From assembly GCA_016584495.1 (NCBI GenBank), contig WAID01000015.1, positions 1,798,501-1,862,500 on the forward strand: 64,000 nucleotides of DNA, read 5' to 3'. Both the position numbers and the translations under genes were made by a program. Below, in pieces: positions 33,624 through 46,558 of this stretch; the first letter of the stretch is position 1, and each line of letters starts with the position of its first letter. This stretch comes from Celoporthe dispersa. Taxonomy: Eukaryota; Ascomycota; Sordariomycetes; Diaporthales; Cryphonectriaceae. The notes beneath the pieces are model-generated. The model searched no databases. It had not been told where the DNA came from and worked only from the letters and a program-made list of their open reading frames with translations.

Positions 33624-36600
33624 TCATGCCCAGGACGACATCTCCTCCCAGTCCCCCCCGCCGCCCTCACTCGCACCCACCTCGTCCCAGCTCACCTCCA
33701 TCCTCTCCAGCTCCCGCACGAAGAAATCCTGCTCCTCCCGAAGCGCCTCCCTGACCTCAGGTGCCATCTTCTTCGGGTACCTGCGCGCGTTGAACCAGTG
33801 CGTAAGGCTCCTCAGCGCCTGCTCCAGGGGCAGGGCCTCCTCCATCTCCGCATCGACATCACAGCCCGCGAGCCACTCGTCGCGGAGCTCCGGTCTGCAG
33901 TGCAGGTAGACGGCGGTGATGACGCGCATGTTGGACTGGCGCCACTTGCGGGAGCAGTAGGGCACCTGGTTCTTGAAGAGCTTGAGCGTGTACAGGCGCA
34001 GTTCGTTCTGCGGGACCTTGAGGTTCTTGCGCAGGACGTTGGAGGATTTGTACTGCACCATGAGGAGGTTACGGTGGCCCTTGTTCTTGCAGATCTTCTG
34101 TAGGATGCGAAGGTAGTTGATCAGTGTGAAGAAGTTGCGCCGTGAAAAATCGGTAATGGGTTCCGAGGGCAGTGGGTTTACGGGATAGCCCAGCTCATCG
34201 ACCTCGGGCCGAGGGGGCTTGCCATGCTCATCCCCACCGAGCGCGGCATCCGTCGCGGTATCTGTCTGTGGTGCCGGCGGGGGTGAGCGGCGCCGCTTGA
34301 TCGGTGGAGGTGCGGCCTCGTCCTCGCTTTCTTCCCCGTCCCTTGGCTCTTCCACGGAGTTTTCTCTGGTGCGCCGGCGCGCACGTTGCAGAAATAAAAG
34401 AAGCTATATATCAAAGTCAGCCTTAGCGGGCGATCTCAGCTGCGACAGATGAGCAACTCACCTATTCTCAACACGATCCGTCTTGTTCTCCACAACCTGT
34501 TGGACATCTTGGTGGAGAAACAACTTCAGCATCAGCGGCATGTAGTTACAGTCCAGAAGAAGCTGTGTCAGAAACTCAAATTTGAGTACATCTGGTTTGA
34601 ACCGAGACAGTGTCAGCTAAAGTAGCAACATGCGCAACTAACGACTGTCAAGTATGACTTACGAGATAGCTTTAACCACTTGAGAAGGAGAAGCATGATG
34701 CCGCTCACCGCCTTTGCAGTGATCTCACGCGTCCTCGCAGCATCCAACTCCTCGGCGGATGGCTCATGGGCCTCCGCACTCGCCGTGCCATTGTTATTGG
34801 CACCATTGACTCTACCATTGGGGCCTGGGATCGCACCGAAAGAGGCCGCCGGTGGTTGCTGCGACAATAGAACTGTATAATGTGCTAATATTCCCTTAAT
34901 CAAGCACATGCAAACAGATTGGAGCTGCGGGATAGAGCCAGCCTACGATGCAGTCAGATCAGGACCGAGCACCCAGGGCTGAGAACAGGTCATCACTTAC
35001 GTAGAACTTTTCGACAGCATCGAGCCGCTGTTTGACTCTCTTGCTCATGCTTTCAGGATGAGGACCGTAGTCGACACCAACCTCTCCTTCCTGGAATCCA
35101 CGCTCTGCTTTAGGCTTCACCAGACCTAACTCCTCCTTCTCCTCAAGAGTAAGTGAAGAAAGATCGAGCTCGTCCAAGAGATCGTCGTCGGTAGCGTCCC
35201 ATCCCCGCTCAAACTTCATGAACTTTTCTCGCTCGTCCCATAGCTGCCGAAGGGCTCGAGTCATTCGGACCCTCCTAGAGAATAGTTCTCCAGCCTCGAG
35301 GATCGATGCCGGCACGTCGCTGCCTTCCCACTTTCTGCCGACGAGCAGGTCTTGCAGGGCAGCGTTGCCTTTGCCGCCGGCACTGTTGCTAGTAGCATCG
35401 AGTGGCGGATACATGAACGGAAAGTTCTGGTTGGTCTGGTAGTTTTGTTTCTTAACGCCTTTTCCACCAACGCCAGGTGAAGGTGGCGGGGATGGAGCCG
35501 GTGTCGCGATGTGGACGGGTTGGTGAAGGATAGAGGCTCCTCCAGTCTGTGTGCCAGGCTGAGGTGGAAGAATGCCGCTGGAACCATTATTGCGTGCGGT
35601 CTGATTCGGAAGCGGGGGGAGGAAAGATGTGTTGTCGGCCTCCAGAGGGATGACTTCCTTTGGTGGTATGTATGCCGGATATTTAGAGGTGATCTCTTGC
35701 CGGAAGAAATGGTAGTCCAGGGGTGACGCTGTAATTATGTCCTTGTCCTTGCCATCGTCTAGGTCCTCGGCCGCGGCCTTCTTCGTCTCGGCCAGCTCTT
35801 GCGAGCCACCAAAGACGAGGAGCACCGATTTCCAGAATAGTAGAAACACTTGGGCCTGCGGCACAACCTGTGCTTCATCCCATCGCATTCTGGCCGTCAC
35901 GTCGACGAAAAAGTCGACCAAACAGGGACCCAGCTCCACTGCCAACGGCCTGTTATTTTCAAAAACATTCTCCGTATCTTGAAGAGTGGCTTACCTAGCT
36001 GTGTGTAGAGAGCACCTAGCTCCTGAGGATAAACAAGCGCATGCTGTATCATCATATACATAACGGTCATTAGGTTCGTCAACTCATCCTGTGCTTCTTG
36101 TGCACTGACGCCCTGCATCTGAGGGGCCTCGTCGGTCCTGCGTTCCCTCGTTAGCACCTTGTGACTCCTGCACGCTGATATTTCTCCGTACCAGTAAGGA
36201 TCGAACGCAGCCCTCAAGGCATCCCATACCAATACAGCACCTCCAGCTTCGCCGATGAGCCTGGCTCCAGCTTTCATTGCCGAGAGGTGCCCAGGCGTCG
36301 ATGCCGACCTGGCCTTGCTATCCTTGGGCCCAGCTGCACCGGCCCCTCCAGCCGTCTGCGCCCATCTTCCAAGCACCACGTACACGAGCCTGCCCAGGCA
36401 AGCCAACCGGTCCTTGGGTTCGCCTGATGACAGCCCAGCCAGGGCCTCAGTGACAAACTTCTTCCTCGCTTCGCCGTCCACGCCGTCCCACGTGGTATCT
36501 GTGCCGAAGTCTTGTTCCCACTGCGCCTCGAAAGCCCTCTGGGCAGAACTGAGCCGCACCCACTGCCAGAACTGGTAGACGAACCATTCGTCTATCTCCT

Positions 36601-36955
36601 CATCGATCGGCCCCATGTCCTCGTATGTGAAATCGTACGCTATGGTCTCGGCTTTGGGGAACTCGACCAGAATCCGGCGGAGTTGAGCCAGCGAGAGAGA
36701 GTCTGTCGGGTTCGGCGGCACATTGCCGCCTGGAGGAGGAGGAGGCTGGTTCGGCGGAGGTGGGACGGCCGGGCCAGGTGGGTTCGAGGCATTGCGCACG
36801 AGGAGCGGTCGGACAGGTTGGGGAGGGTCGGCTTGTTGAGCGTGTTCAGGGCTCATCGCGGCGGCGGCGGCGGCGGCGTCCTCCATCTGTTCGTCAGGCT
36901 TTTGAGGTGAAGGCTCCACCTCGTTCGAGTTTCTAGAGGGCCACAGGGAGTTCAT
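33624..36955 (-). CDS. ham-2: STRIPAK subunit HAM-2 / Far11 (STRIP family)
   Basis: HAM-2/Far11, the fungal STRIP1/2 homologue, is a scaffold of the STRIPAK phosphatase-kinase complex; in Neurospora it is needed for hyphal fusion. Six exons are inferred: 36955-36192, 36137-35995, 35938-35001, 34942-34663, 34591-34462 and 34403-33624, about 1,011 residues. The leader is Ala- and Pro-rich. The N1221-type region follows (FTYEDMGPIDEEIDEWFVYQ, VTARMRWDEAQVVP, DYHFFRQEI), then the DUF3402-type C terminus (GSIPQLQSVC, HVLKFEFLTQLLLDCNY, NQVPYCSRKWRQSNMRVI, LEQALRSLTHWFN). The last exon starts with SFFYFCNVRAG and then needs one more A in the run at 34360-34363 to reach ESEDEAAPPPIKRRR. Using the CAG 38 nt further in as acceptor also restores frame but drops that segment. 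Confidence 0.9.
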
Positions 36956-37956
36956 GGTGGCTCCGGGTGGTCAAGACGTCTAGAGCTGGTGGTGATCAGG
37001 AAGAACAGATCAGACACCACTGGAGGACAGGACGGTCATAGTCACTCGACTTGTCTTTTTGGTCAGGCCATGCATTCCATGGGTGCACGCTGGAGCTTGG
37101 TGCGACGGTGGACGTCGAGAAGTTTCCGCTAGAGCAAAGGAGGTCAACCGCGTAAAGCTTTCAATTGACGTTGGACCAGGACGCGTTCCCAAGCAGCTTA
37201 GGCCTGTGTTAACGTGGGGTAGCGCCTAGAATGGCAGGCGGTGGTGGTCTACAGTGGGTGAGCCGCTAGGCACTGCATGTACCTGAATCAGCCGCTTGCT
37301 AGGCGGCTTGAACCCAAAAGACATTCAAGCTACACGAGAAGATGATGCTCTCAGCTTACTCTTTCGTAAGGAAAAAAGACTCTTCATTAGAATGATAAAA
37401 AAGTAGCTTATATAAAAGAAATTTAAGGAGAGAAGAAAAGAAGGAGGAAGAGGAGAAAAGAATGAATGAAAAGAGAGAGAAGAGAAACATAAATTGAGTC
37501 TATGGGCGTTCATATTACACCTAGAAAGCTGACAAAGCTTTGCTACCACAGCACAAGGATCTCTCCCGGGCGCAGCAGAGTCACCACTTTTGCATCTTGT
37601 GACAGCAAAGGAGCAGGACCCACTGCGTGCATTCATCACCAGCATCAGCCAGTACTGCATTGATTATCAGCAATGATGTTGAGCATTTATCAGCGGCCTG
37701 CCTGACTTGCTTCGAGATTGCATCAATGGGTATGCCTACAGAGAGCAGCGCAGGTGGAGGATCGTCTTCATGACATCTTTTGCTCTCCTTGATCCTTTAG
37801 CTACAATACGTTTAATTACTCGCTCTCGCCACCTTCTCTCATCCGTCCGTTCAATTCGCTCTCGCCACACAAGGCAGCAACATCTGGCTACAATCTTGAC
37901 AAAGAGTTCCTTGAGCGCCGTCCCCGCTGAAGACCGAGGACTGCTCAGGTCTTGTC
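36956..37956. other. 1-kb divergent promoter region of ham-2 and the RBR gene
   Basis: A divergent intergenic region. A purine-rich stretch lies near 37.42-37.49 kb and pyrimidine-rich leader sequence precedes the RBR start. No gene seen. Confidence 0.5.
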
Positions 37957-40433
37957 ATGGATACTGAGGATCAGAGGGACGTCGAACTCTCGGCTCTGTC
38001 CGCCATCTTTCCAGAGATACAAAGGCTCACAGAGGATGACCCGTATATATTCACACTCGACATCCCTGTGAACGCAACAAAGACAGTCACCGTCTATTTC
38101 CCCGCGGCAGGGACTGGGCAGCTGCCCAATCCAGCCGTCACCCAGGCCAGACTCGAGCCGCCAGAGGAGCCACCCGGGATCGATTCTCATGAGCTGTCAT
38201 ATCTACCTGCAATCCACCTCCAGATCTGTCTGCCGCCAGCTTACCCGGCTGAGCAGCCTCCGGTCGTCCAAGTGTCGACGACACCATCATGGCTGCCACC
38301 CGAAACGGCGAAGAAGCTGGAAGACGACTGTGCCCGGCTGTGGGAGGAGCTCGGTCGAGATCTTGTTGTTTTCACCTATATCGATCATGTCCAGCAGTCA
38401 GCAGGCGATGTATTCGGGCTCGTTGATGATAGCGGCACTCTAGAGATCAGCCCTGAGCACAAGATCGCTATCCTGGACTTTGATATTGGGGCAAAGAGGG
38501 CAGCATTTGAGAAGCAAACCTTTGAGTGCGGCGTCTGTCTAGGTATGTTGCTTTCCCAACTTGTTTATCTATCCTTAGAAGATCCCTTCACTATGCACCG
38601 TAAGGACATCAAGACTGGGGTGGTCAAATGGGCCGTGCTTCAGATGGTCTCGCAGTCTAAACGGACAGAAAATTTGACCACGCTTAGGCTAGAATGGATT
38701 CATGCCATCACGAGCCTTGTGGTAGACTCTCCTGTAAATTCAAGGTGCCCACATTCTGGTGAGAGTTTGAAAGACAGCTCATCATGAAACGTGTGATCTC
38801 GGAGCGTCATCTGGGTGTCCGAAATAGACCTTTTTCTTTTTGAAGACCGTGGTTGTTGTTTCTCTCCCCCCCCCCCCTTTTTTTTTCTTATATCGTTTTC
38901 TTCCTTCTTTTGTCATACCGTGAACTAATATCATCTTCAGACCCCAAGAAAGGTGCAAAATGCCATCGAATGCTCGACTGCGGCCATGTGTTCTGCGTCG
39001 AGTGCCTTCAGGACTTCTACAACAATGCTATCACCGAAGGTGACATCTCAATGGTTCGCTGTCTGCAGCCGAACTGCGCCAAAGAGCGTGAGGCTGTCAG
39101 GCCTACGGGTAGTAAGAAGCCAAAGAAGTCAAAGACTTCTATCAGCCCAAGCGAGCTCCTTCAGATACCACTCGGACCTGAGGTGGTGAAGCGTTACGTG
39201 GCCCTAAAGTACAAGACAGAACTTGAGAGTGACAAGAACACCGTCTACTGTCCTCGCTCGTGGTGCCAGGGTGCGGCGCGGTCCAAGAAACGCAGAAAGC
39301 CGCAAGGTTTTGAGCTTCATGAGACAGACAACGACTCTGACGAGGGAGGCCAAGGATGACGCCGAAGACCCTGCTGAGACGTCGAAGCAAGGGCTCCAGC
39401 CTTACCAGCCTGAGGACAGGCTCGCTGTGTGCGAAGACTGTCATTTCGCATTCTGTAGCAGATGTCGTCAAAGCTGGCACGGCGAATTCGTCGTGTGCGC
39501 ACCACCACGAGATTCCCAGGAACTCAGCCAAGAAGAAAAGGCCTCTCTCGAGTTCATCGATTTACACACGACACCCTGTCCGACATGTGGCTGCCCGGCC
39601 CAGAAGACACATGGATGCAACCACATGTAAGTATTGTCCTCCACGATTCTTATGATAATGCCGCCCACTTCTGACGCCGGCCTAGGACCTGCTTCAAATG
39701 CCAAACGCATTTTTGCTACCTCTGCTCTGCCTGGCTGGACCCCGGCAACCCATACCAGCACTACAACCAATCACCAAATGGTGGTATCACCGCCTGTTAT
39801 ATGCGCTTGTGGGAGTTGGAAGACGGAGATGAGGACGGAGGGAATGCTTTCGCTGGACGTCGCAATAATGCGGGGGCCGCTCCGGCTCCAGCACCGGAGG
39901 CTGAGGAAGTTCTCCAGGCTGCCCTCCAAGCCGGTGCCCAACGAGTGCAGCGTCAACGGCGCGCCGAAGCTGATGTCAACCGGGTGGTGCTGAACGGGCC
40001 AGTGAACCTCGTACCCGAGGGGCCACGAGTCTTCCGACTCGATGTGGCTGGACCGCAGGGAAATCCCAATGATCAACAGGAGGCCGCCGCAGAACCATTG
40101 GCACGCCGACCACCAGCGCAGGGCAGGGGCCAGGACCGCGATCGAGGCAATGCTAGAGAAGCGCGTCAGCAGCAGCCGCGGGCACAGGCGCAACGGCAGC
40201 AGCAACTGGGGCAGAGAGGGCGGGATGGCCGAGGGAGGGGCTTGGGAAACCGTCAGAACCCTGAACAGAGAGGCGGGCAGGCGATCGCCCGACGAGAGAG
40301 ACATTTTCATGGGCGAGTGCAAGGCGACGCTGGGAGGCAAGACCAGCTTGAGGATTTGGATGCTGCCTGGGTCAGGCAGTTCGTGCATCTCGCACTGGAG
40401 GACAACGAGCATCTCCTCGACGAGGACGACTAG
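37957..40433 (+). CDS. ITT1: RWD-RBR E3 ubiquitin ligase (ITT1/RNF14 type)
   Basis: RBR ligases pass ubiquitin from the E2 through a RING2 cysteine. Exons are 37957-38542, 38941-39626 and 39686-40433 (introns 398 and 59 nt), about 672 residues. An N-terminal RWD domain (about 1-150) is followed by RING1 (FECGVCLDPK, DCGHVFCVECLQDFY), an IBR (VYCPRSWCQ, CEDCHFAFCSRCRQSWHG) and RING2 (CPTCGCPAQKTHGCNHMTCFKC). The Cys in HGCNHM is in the catalytic position, and intron 2 splits its codon run just after it. The C-terminal tail is Q/R-rich and ends in the acidic WVRQFVHLALED block. One G too many at GGG 39344-39346 breaks the frame between RING1 and IBR; removing it gives a continuous acidic linker (DEEAKDDAED). 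Confidence 0.88.
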
Positions 40434-43400
40434 ACACCGGCACGCTTTACGCACCAGGGCTCCATAGCAGCATGGCCATAATAGGGAGGAGCCGACGCGA
40501 TCACACCCCCTAAACAATGGTGATCTACTGGGAAGATGTGAGGATGCCGAGGCGCTATCATCGTCGTCAGAAACTCGACTCGTTTTGCGCTCTCCCGTCC
40601 CTTCGTCCGCGGAAGGCGAGTTCACCCAGCACCGCCCATGTACCATCTTCACGCAAGATACCAGCATGTTTATTTTTACCCCTTTTGAGACCGACCTTCA
40701 TTATCATCACACTACGGATGTAAACCTCCTCGGCTCTGTCTTAGCCAAGCACTGCACCTGGACCTTGCTATTATCACACGGGGCTTATGCTCGCCGGGGA
40801 ACCAGGGCTCTAGTGGTGGCCTCTCCAGCTTCTTGCGACGTCAGAAAGCTTGGATGGCTCGAAATGCCGGAACGTGATGGTGCTCTTTCCGAGATCAGAT
40901 AGCAAGGATAGCGATCCTACGGCCAAAAAGGGGGGCGCCTTTTCTCCTTCCGGGCAGAATAGCCGTGGACAGAGAGCCTTATGGAGTCTAGAGGGCGTGC
41001 TAGTCATGCGTTGTTTGGAGGGCGCGGACAAATGTGAAGTCAAACCTAGTCTCCTGTCGAGTTCTCAGAATGGCGATGATTTATTTTTGACCCCTTCCAG
41101 GTTATAATTCAGGCTGGGCACCTTACAAATATGTTGATGTCAAGGCTCGATCGAGCAACGTTGCTTGTAGTATGTGATTAGCATTTCAAATCTTTTGGGA
41201 CAAGGGTGGAAAGGGGAGAGGGGGGGGGCAGTCCAACAATATTCCCTGGCATAGATCGAACACAGTAGAAGTAAACACTCTGTTCACCGACAGTTCGTCT
41301 CCGAAGTAGTGAAGAAAATTACTTTTTTGTGTTCTTCTCCTTGTTATGTCAACGCCCACGCCAGATGTCTCTATATGCACCTCCCACTCAGTATCCGGCC
41401 CTTGCTCGCTGCCCACTCGAGTCGTCTGCACGGTTTCGTGCTTTCCACCTCTTCCTGAGCGCCCGTATCCAGGTCTACTCGACTACCAGCATAAATCACC
41501 AGGATATCCTTCTCCAGATACCAAGGATGGTCTTTGTGTCTCCGACAGTGCTGAATATAAACCAATTGTAGCCATTATTTGTGAGATGAGGTTTGATATG
41601 TGCTTGTTAGACCCAACAGGACCCCACGAATGATCTGTCACATTCTGCTAACAAGCGAGACATTGCATGGACCCCAAACAGAGATTGGAGGCTAGAATGC
41701 GTGCCTCGGGTTTGATTACTTCAGCCCGTTGGGGGAGGGGGAGGGAAACGTGTTGCCGAGGAACAGTATACTACAAACTTTCTTAAGCCCCCATACTCGG
41801 TGTGAACTTTCCAGGGAGCCTTACTAGCTCATAATATTGTCACATCTGATATCTGCTCATCGAGCCTGCCATATTATTGTCTTGTGTGATAACTCACCTG
41901 GCCGTGCTTCTCGATAGTATAGCTTGAAATGACCAGCCTTGCAGAGGTGGACGCAGTTCAAATTTCTCCTGGGCCTGCAAGGCACCGTCCATAATAAACG
42001 ATGTACCTTGACGCCCCATAGCTGCTTTGCAAAAGGCTTTTAAGAATTCCACTTATTACAGATGCATGGTTGAGTCCACTTTGGGGATAATCATATCATG
42101 CCCTGAGGGGGCCGATACGGAGAGGTTAATCTCCAATAACTGTCAATATCGATGGACAGGCCTGCGGCTGTGCTGTCATGCCATATCTCTGCAACGCATA
42201 CGAGCCTATCTATCTTCAAGGAATAGGAAACGACAGGCTGCTCTCGGGTCCACCCAGCCTTTCCTGCATATGTGCTAGACACGCACAGCTGTATAGATGT
42301 ACAGGCAAGCGGGCCGAGGACATCCCCCAGCCTCTATCCCAACACTGCGAGAGCACCACGACCACGAGTGGGCTCTGTCCATGCAATCCCAACAAAATCG
42401 AGCATCTCCAGGCCCATTCGAATACGCGTCGCGCACTCTAGTGAACCAAGAATCCCAGACCACCACAATCACCAAGGTGGCCGCGCACGGATTGACGCCT
42501 GCCCATGCGGCGCTATCGGCGCTCGCTTCGGCGGAACTGATGAGTAAGTCATTATTCACCCCTCCTCCTGTCCACACCCTGGGGACCTGTCCTCACTCTC
42601 CCACAGGCAGCTCACGAGGAGATATCTCATGGTCCGTGGCGTCGAGGGCCCGCCGTCCCCCCGTGGCCTGTGTCGGGCGTGTGCACGTTCTCCTACGCGC
42701 AACAGGAAGAGGTGAGGTTCAAATCTCGCGGTAGTAATAGATTAGCACTCTTCTTTTTTTAAATAGCCCGTGCATTCTTGGGGGGGGTATGGACGGGATG
42801 TAGCATAGCAGCACCGGGTCCGCTACCATTACGACGCCGATCCGTGCGGCGCGGGTGGCCCCCTTGACGGCAAGGGGGGAGGGAGGGGTTCGGTCCTTTT
42901 CATCCTCTTTTTCAAATCATCCAACAAGTCCCTCGTCGTTCCTCGCTGGGTTCACGGCGAGCCTGTGGCTGTCAGCTGGGTAGATCCTGCCAGCCATGTA
43001 GCGCGCACGGGGGTTGACCGATACGAACCGTGCAGCCGTAAGGGTAGGTAGTGATATTTTATCTACCAGGTAGACAATAGAGCTGACGGGAAACTTTCCC
43101 CCATGGGCAAGTCAAAGTGTTTGGCCGAGATCAAGACCGCAGCGGACAGGCACGGACGGTGAGAGCACGGTACGAACTGACGGCGTCTTGCGTCCGGGCA
43201 ATATATTGACCACCAGTCCACCCGTGGTCCCTGTGCTGTGGAGACCCCTGGGCGTTCGACTGCTCCGTCAGCGAGTGCGCTATAACGCTCGAACCATAGC
43301 AATAAGAGAGGGACCTGCCCACAAGCAAGAACCCTGGCGCACGTCACCGCAGCTCACTGCCCGCCCGGTCCCCCTCCCCAGGCATGGCAGGGCGGACGCA

Positions 43401-43900
43401 GGCCACGCTCCTGGGAGAAGTGCCGTATCGTTCAGGCCAGGCCGGGGGTATCCCCAGTCGGTGCAGGGGGAATCAGACGAGCCAGTCGCGACTGTGCTCT
43501 GCTGCGGCTCGCCCGCTTTTATTTCCCACGTGATCTGCAGACAGCAGAGGAGAGGCCTGCCCGTGGGATCTGTCCTCTTCCCTGGAGGGCTGGCTGGCTG
43601 TGCTGTAAATCAGGACAGGACGACAACGACCTCCTGCTGCGCGTCACCTGAGCAAGACTCTGGGGCGCATCCCATCACTAGCCGTGAGGGGGGATAAATA
43701 CATGTCAGCACGGCACACAAGCGGCAACGTGTGAGGGCTCGCATGATGACTTGTGTGCCAAAGCACGAAACCAATAATAATATGTAATATCCCATGGAGC
43801 GTCCGTATATCAGCGCGCCTGTTGAAGCTTCTTTTTGGCTCCCGGGGGGGGGGGGGTTCCGCCTAGGGAAATCGATGCGGAGCCTGCCAGGTCCCCTGGT
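40434..43900. other. Gene-free stretch, left part of a 15.8-kb desert
   Basis: No coding gene, tRNA or rRNA is recognised. The first 1.7 kb is the RBR 3' side. Part of about 41.1-42.1 kb is AT-richer. G or C homopolymers (for example near 41.22 kb and 43.85 kb) are frequent. Frames up to 170 codons lack motifs. Confidence 0.45.
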
Positions 43901-43907
43901 GGTCCAG

Positions 43908-43908
<1 letters not shown>

Positions 43909-43954
<46 letters not shown>

Positions 43955-43970
43955 CAGAGAGAGGGAGAGA
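43909..43970. repeat. Compound (CA)n(GA)n microsatellite
   Basis: CA units pass directly into GA units on the plus strand, followed by interrupted GACAGA repeats. Confidence 0.9.
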
Positions 43971-44589
43971 GCATAGCTTGCACCGCACCATAATGACTTG
44001 ATGATACTACGGGGTACTTCCTGTCGCAGCAACAAGCTCAGCTCTCACCGGGTGGGAAAGGGGGCTAATTTGGAGCTCCCGCCCTTCTAGCTCCGACCGG
44101 TCTCGTGTCTAAACAAATCAGGTTGACGTTGGTGCTTTCTGCTGTGGAAGCAACCACCCAAGCCCCCCCCCCTTGAGTAGCGATCTGCGAGATTCACACA
44201 GCGCAGGAGTGCGGGAGTCTACTGCTGTAGATCTGTTCTAGCTCACCGTCCAGCTCAACGGCCCCTAAAAAATCATGTGGCCAGGCGCCTGCCCAGCTTG
44301 TGTCAGGCTAGGCACTTGCCATGTCGGCCTCGAGGGGGGATGATCCCGGTTGGGAGCGTTGTGTAGCAGCGCCTGGTCTTCAGTGCGCTAAAGAAAGAAC
44401 GAGAATTCACTGACTAGCAGCAGACTACATAGCGCGCCTGCCAAGGACGACAGGTGCTATCGACATGAGTGTGGACCGACTCGGATCGCTCTTTCACATC
44501 TCGCATGGGGAAAGTGGGGTTCAGCTCGAGGGCTGAACTGTGAGGAGAGGCGGAGAGAGCAAAAGAAGAAGGGAAAAAAGAGAGACCAG

Positions 44590-44643
44590 CCACACACACA
44601 CACACACAAACAGAGAGAGAGAGAGAGGGAGAGGCAGAGAGAC
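44590..44643. repeat. Compound (CA)n(GA)n microsatellite
   Basis: CA units, a short AACA interruption, then GA units, in the same order and orientation as the tract at 43.9 kb. Confidence 0.9.
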
Positions 44644-46196
44644 GAGAACAAAAAGGCTACAGCCTACATTGGGCTATACACATGTCGTTTGCTGTCGCGT
44701 AGCAGAAAATGACAGGAGGCCAACCCCCCCTCCCCCCGTCGCGAGTCTAGCTTGCGGCTCGAAGCTGCTGCTCGATACCACCGCAGATCGCTGGGACTGA
44801 GGTGACCAGGACGGGCAGGCGGCCCACACGCGCCCTTGGACGTATTTAAGGAATAGACCACCGCCAGTGGCGGCGGGATGACGGAAGGATGGGTGGAGAT
44901 ACCAAGGCCAGCTGGCAAGGTAGACCTGCAGGCTCGGGGTTTGACCTCGGCTACATTGCACCTCACTGCCTCTGTGGTCGTTGGGCTGCAAGATCATTAC
45001 CGTGCAGCATGCGAGACATGGTACTATGGTACATAATAATAACTTTTATTGCTGTAGCGATGATTACCGCTGCTATTTTTTCCTGGCTACCTGCCGCTAA
45101 GACGGTAGGGCAGCTCCACGGCCCAGAGGGCCCCCGCAGGCCTGAGTGGACCGGAAGGGTGGAGCGGGCTGTCCTGGGCCATCTAGGCTAAATGTTCAGG
45201 AGCCCTGGGGGGGGGTGGGTTGCCAGACGAGGGCTGTCAAGCGCACCACACGACTTCTTTCACGTACCTCCGACCTGGGGCCCTCTGGCCGCGAACCTTG
45301 GGGCGCGTGGTCTGGGTACTCAGTAATCTCTTGCGGATACGAGCTGCACCTGCAGCTGCAGCAGCAGACCAACCTCGCCAGCGAGGGGCGCGAAGCAGGC
45401 GCAGACAGCCGTGTGACTGCAGTCTGGTTGGGGAGGGGGGTTCAGCTTGGGGGAGGGATGTGCTGAGGCACATACTGATTGACGCAGTGTGAGAGATCTG
45501 ATTGGGTCGGTGTCCGAAGGGCACTCGGAATGTAGTACGCGACCTCGTCACCGGTGACCTTTTTACTTCCTTTCTGAGCCTGTCGACACGGAACCACCCA
45601 CTACCCATCACCCACCTGGTGAGATTCATGGAGCTGCTGGACGGGAGCTGATAAAAGGAGCAACAAGGGGCAGTACCTCCCCCCCTGGCCCCCACGACCC
45701 GCTCAGGTAGATGAAGTGATAGTGTCGTGGTCGATGCAACTGTTCCTCCAATTTAAGAACTGCTGGGAGCAGTCTTGCCATACACACAGGTCAGGCTGCC
45801 GGCGTCCAGTCACACGGCCGAGGGGGAGGCCTGCCAACCATGGGCTCAGCGACAGCGTAGGCGGTGCCCATGACAGCAGACAGGAGGGGGGCAGGTTGTA
45901 TAGAGCTGCCAGGCCGGGTTGGCCCAAACCGTGGGTTCCCTTCCCCCGGCCAAGCGGGTGGTGAGGTTGTGTCGATGGGACGGGAGCAGTATTCTAGAAG
46001 CCTTCGACCATACCCGAGGACGCCCAACGTCTGTGAGCAAGTTGAAATCCAGCAAAGTGCGCAGGAAGAATAAGGTCGGATTTGCTGACCACAGGCCCGG
46101 CTGCTGGCGTACGCGGCAGTATGTATCAGCCGGGGTTTTTTGGTCTTGGGTTTTCTGTTTTCTGGTAGGGGAAAAGGAGAAAGGGAGTGAGATGTT

Positions 46197-46226
46197 GGTT
46201 GGTGGTGGTGGTGGTGGTGGTGGTGA
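46197..46226. repeat. (GGT)n microsatellite
   Basis: About nine GGT units in gene-free DNA. Confidence 0.85.
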
Positions 46227-46498
46227 GGGGTCCCACCCCAGTCCTGGGCTGGGGCGAGAGGAGTCGTCGAGCTGGAACGCACCATCGCAAGCAGGCAGTG
46301 CAGTGTCTTGCCGTGCTTACTGTACAGCTTACTGACATACTGTCTAAGTAGTTATGTATGACGCTGGAGGGGAGAGACAGGGAGGCGCAGAAGCGGGACC
46401 GGGAGAGGAGGGCATGGGTGAAGGGAGATAGGGCTGCATCGTTGCAATTGGAGGGCTTAAACGCTGACGATTTTCCCTTTTGGGGGGGGGGGGAGCAA

Positions 46499-46558
46499 GA
46501 GACACAGAGAGAGAGAGAGCGGCAGCGGGAGGAGGAGGAGGAGGAGGAAGAGGAGGAG
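46499..46558. repeat. GA / GGA purine tract
   Basis: An interrupted GA repeat is followed by about nine GGA-type units. The plus strand is almost entirely purine. Confidence 0.85.

Noticed and set aside
35939..35994. A tenth frame shift in ham-2 at the exon 2/3 junction
   Set aside because: The first acceptor tried (AACAG) breaks the frame, but the CAG 11 nt downstream gives a 56-nt intron and an in-frame join (QLVELGPC). No shift is needed.
42640..42745. Possible tRNA: a GGTTCAAATC T-loop-like word near 42.72 kb
   Set aside because: The flanking bases do not form a T stem or acceptor stem, and no D-arm is present upstream.
44889..45191. 100-codon plus-strand frame with one hydrophobic segment (WYIIITFIAVAMITAAIF)
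   Set aside because: It has no family resemblance, no neighbouring exon and no conserved flank. One hydrophobic run alone is not enough to call a gene.
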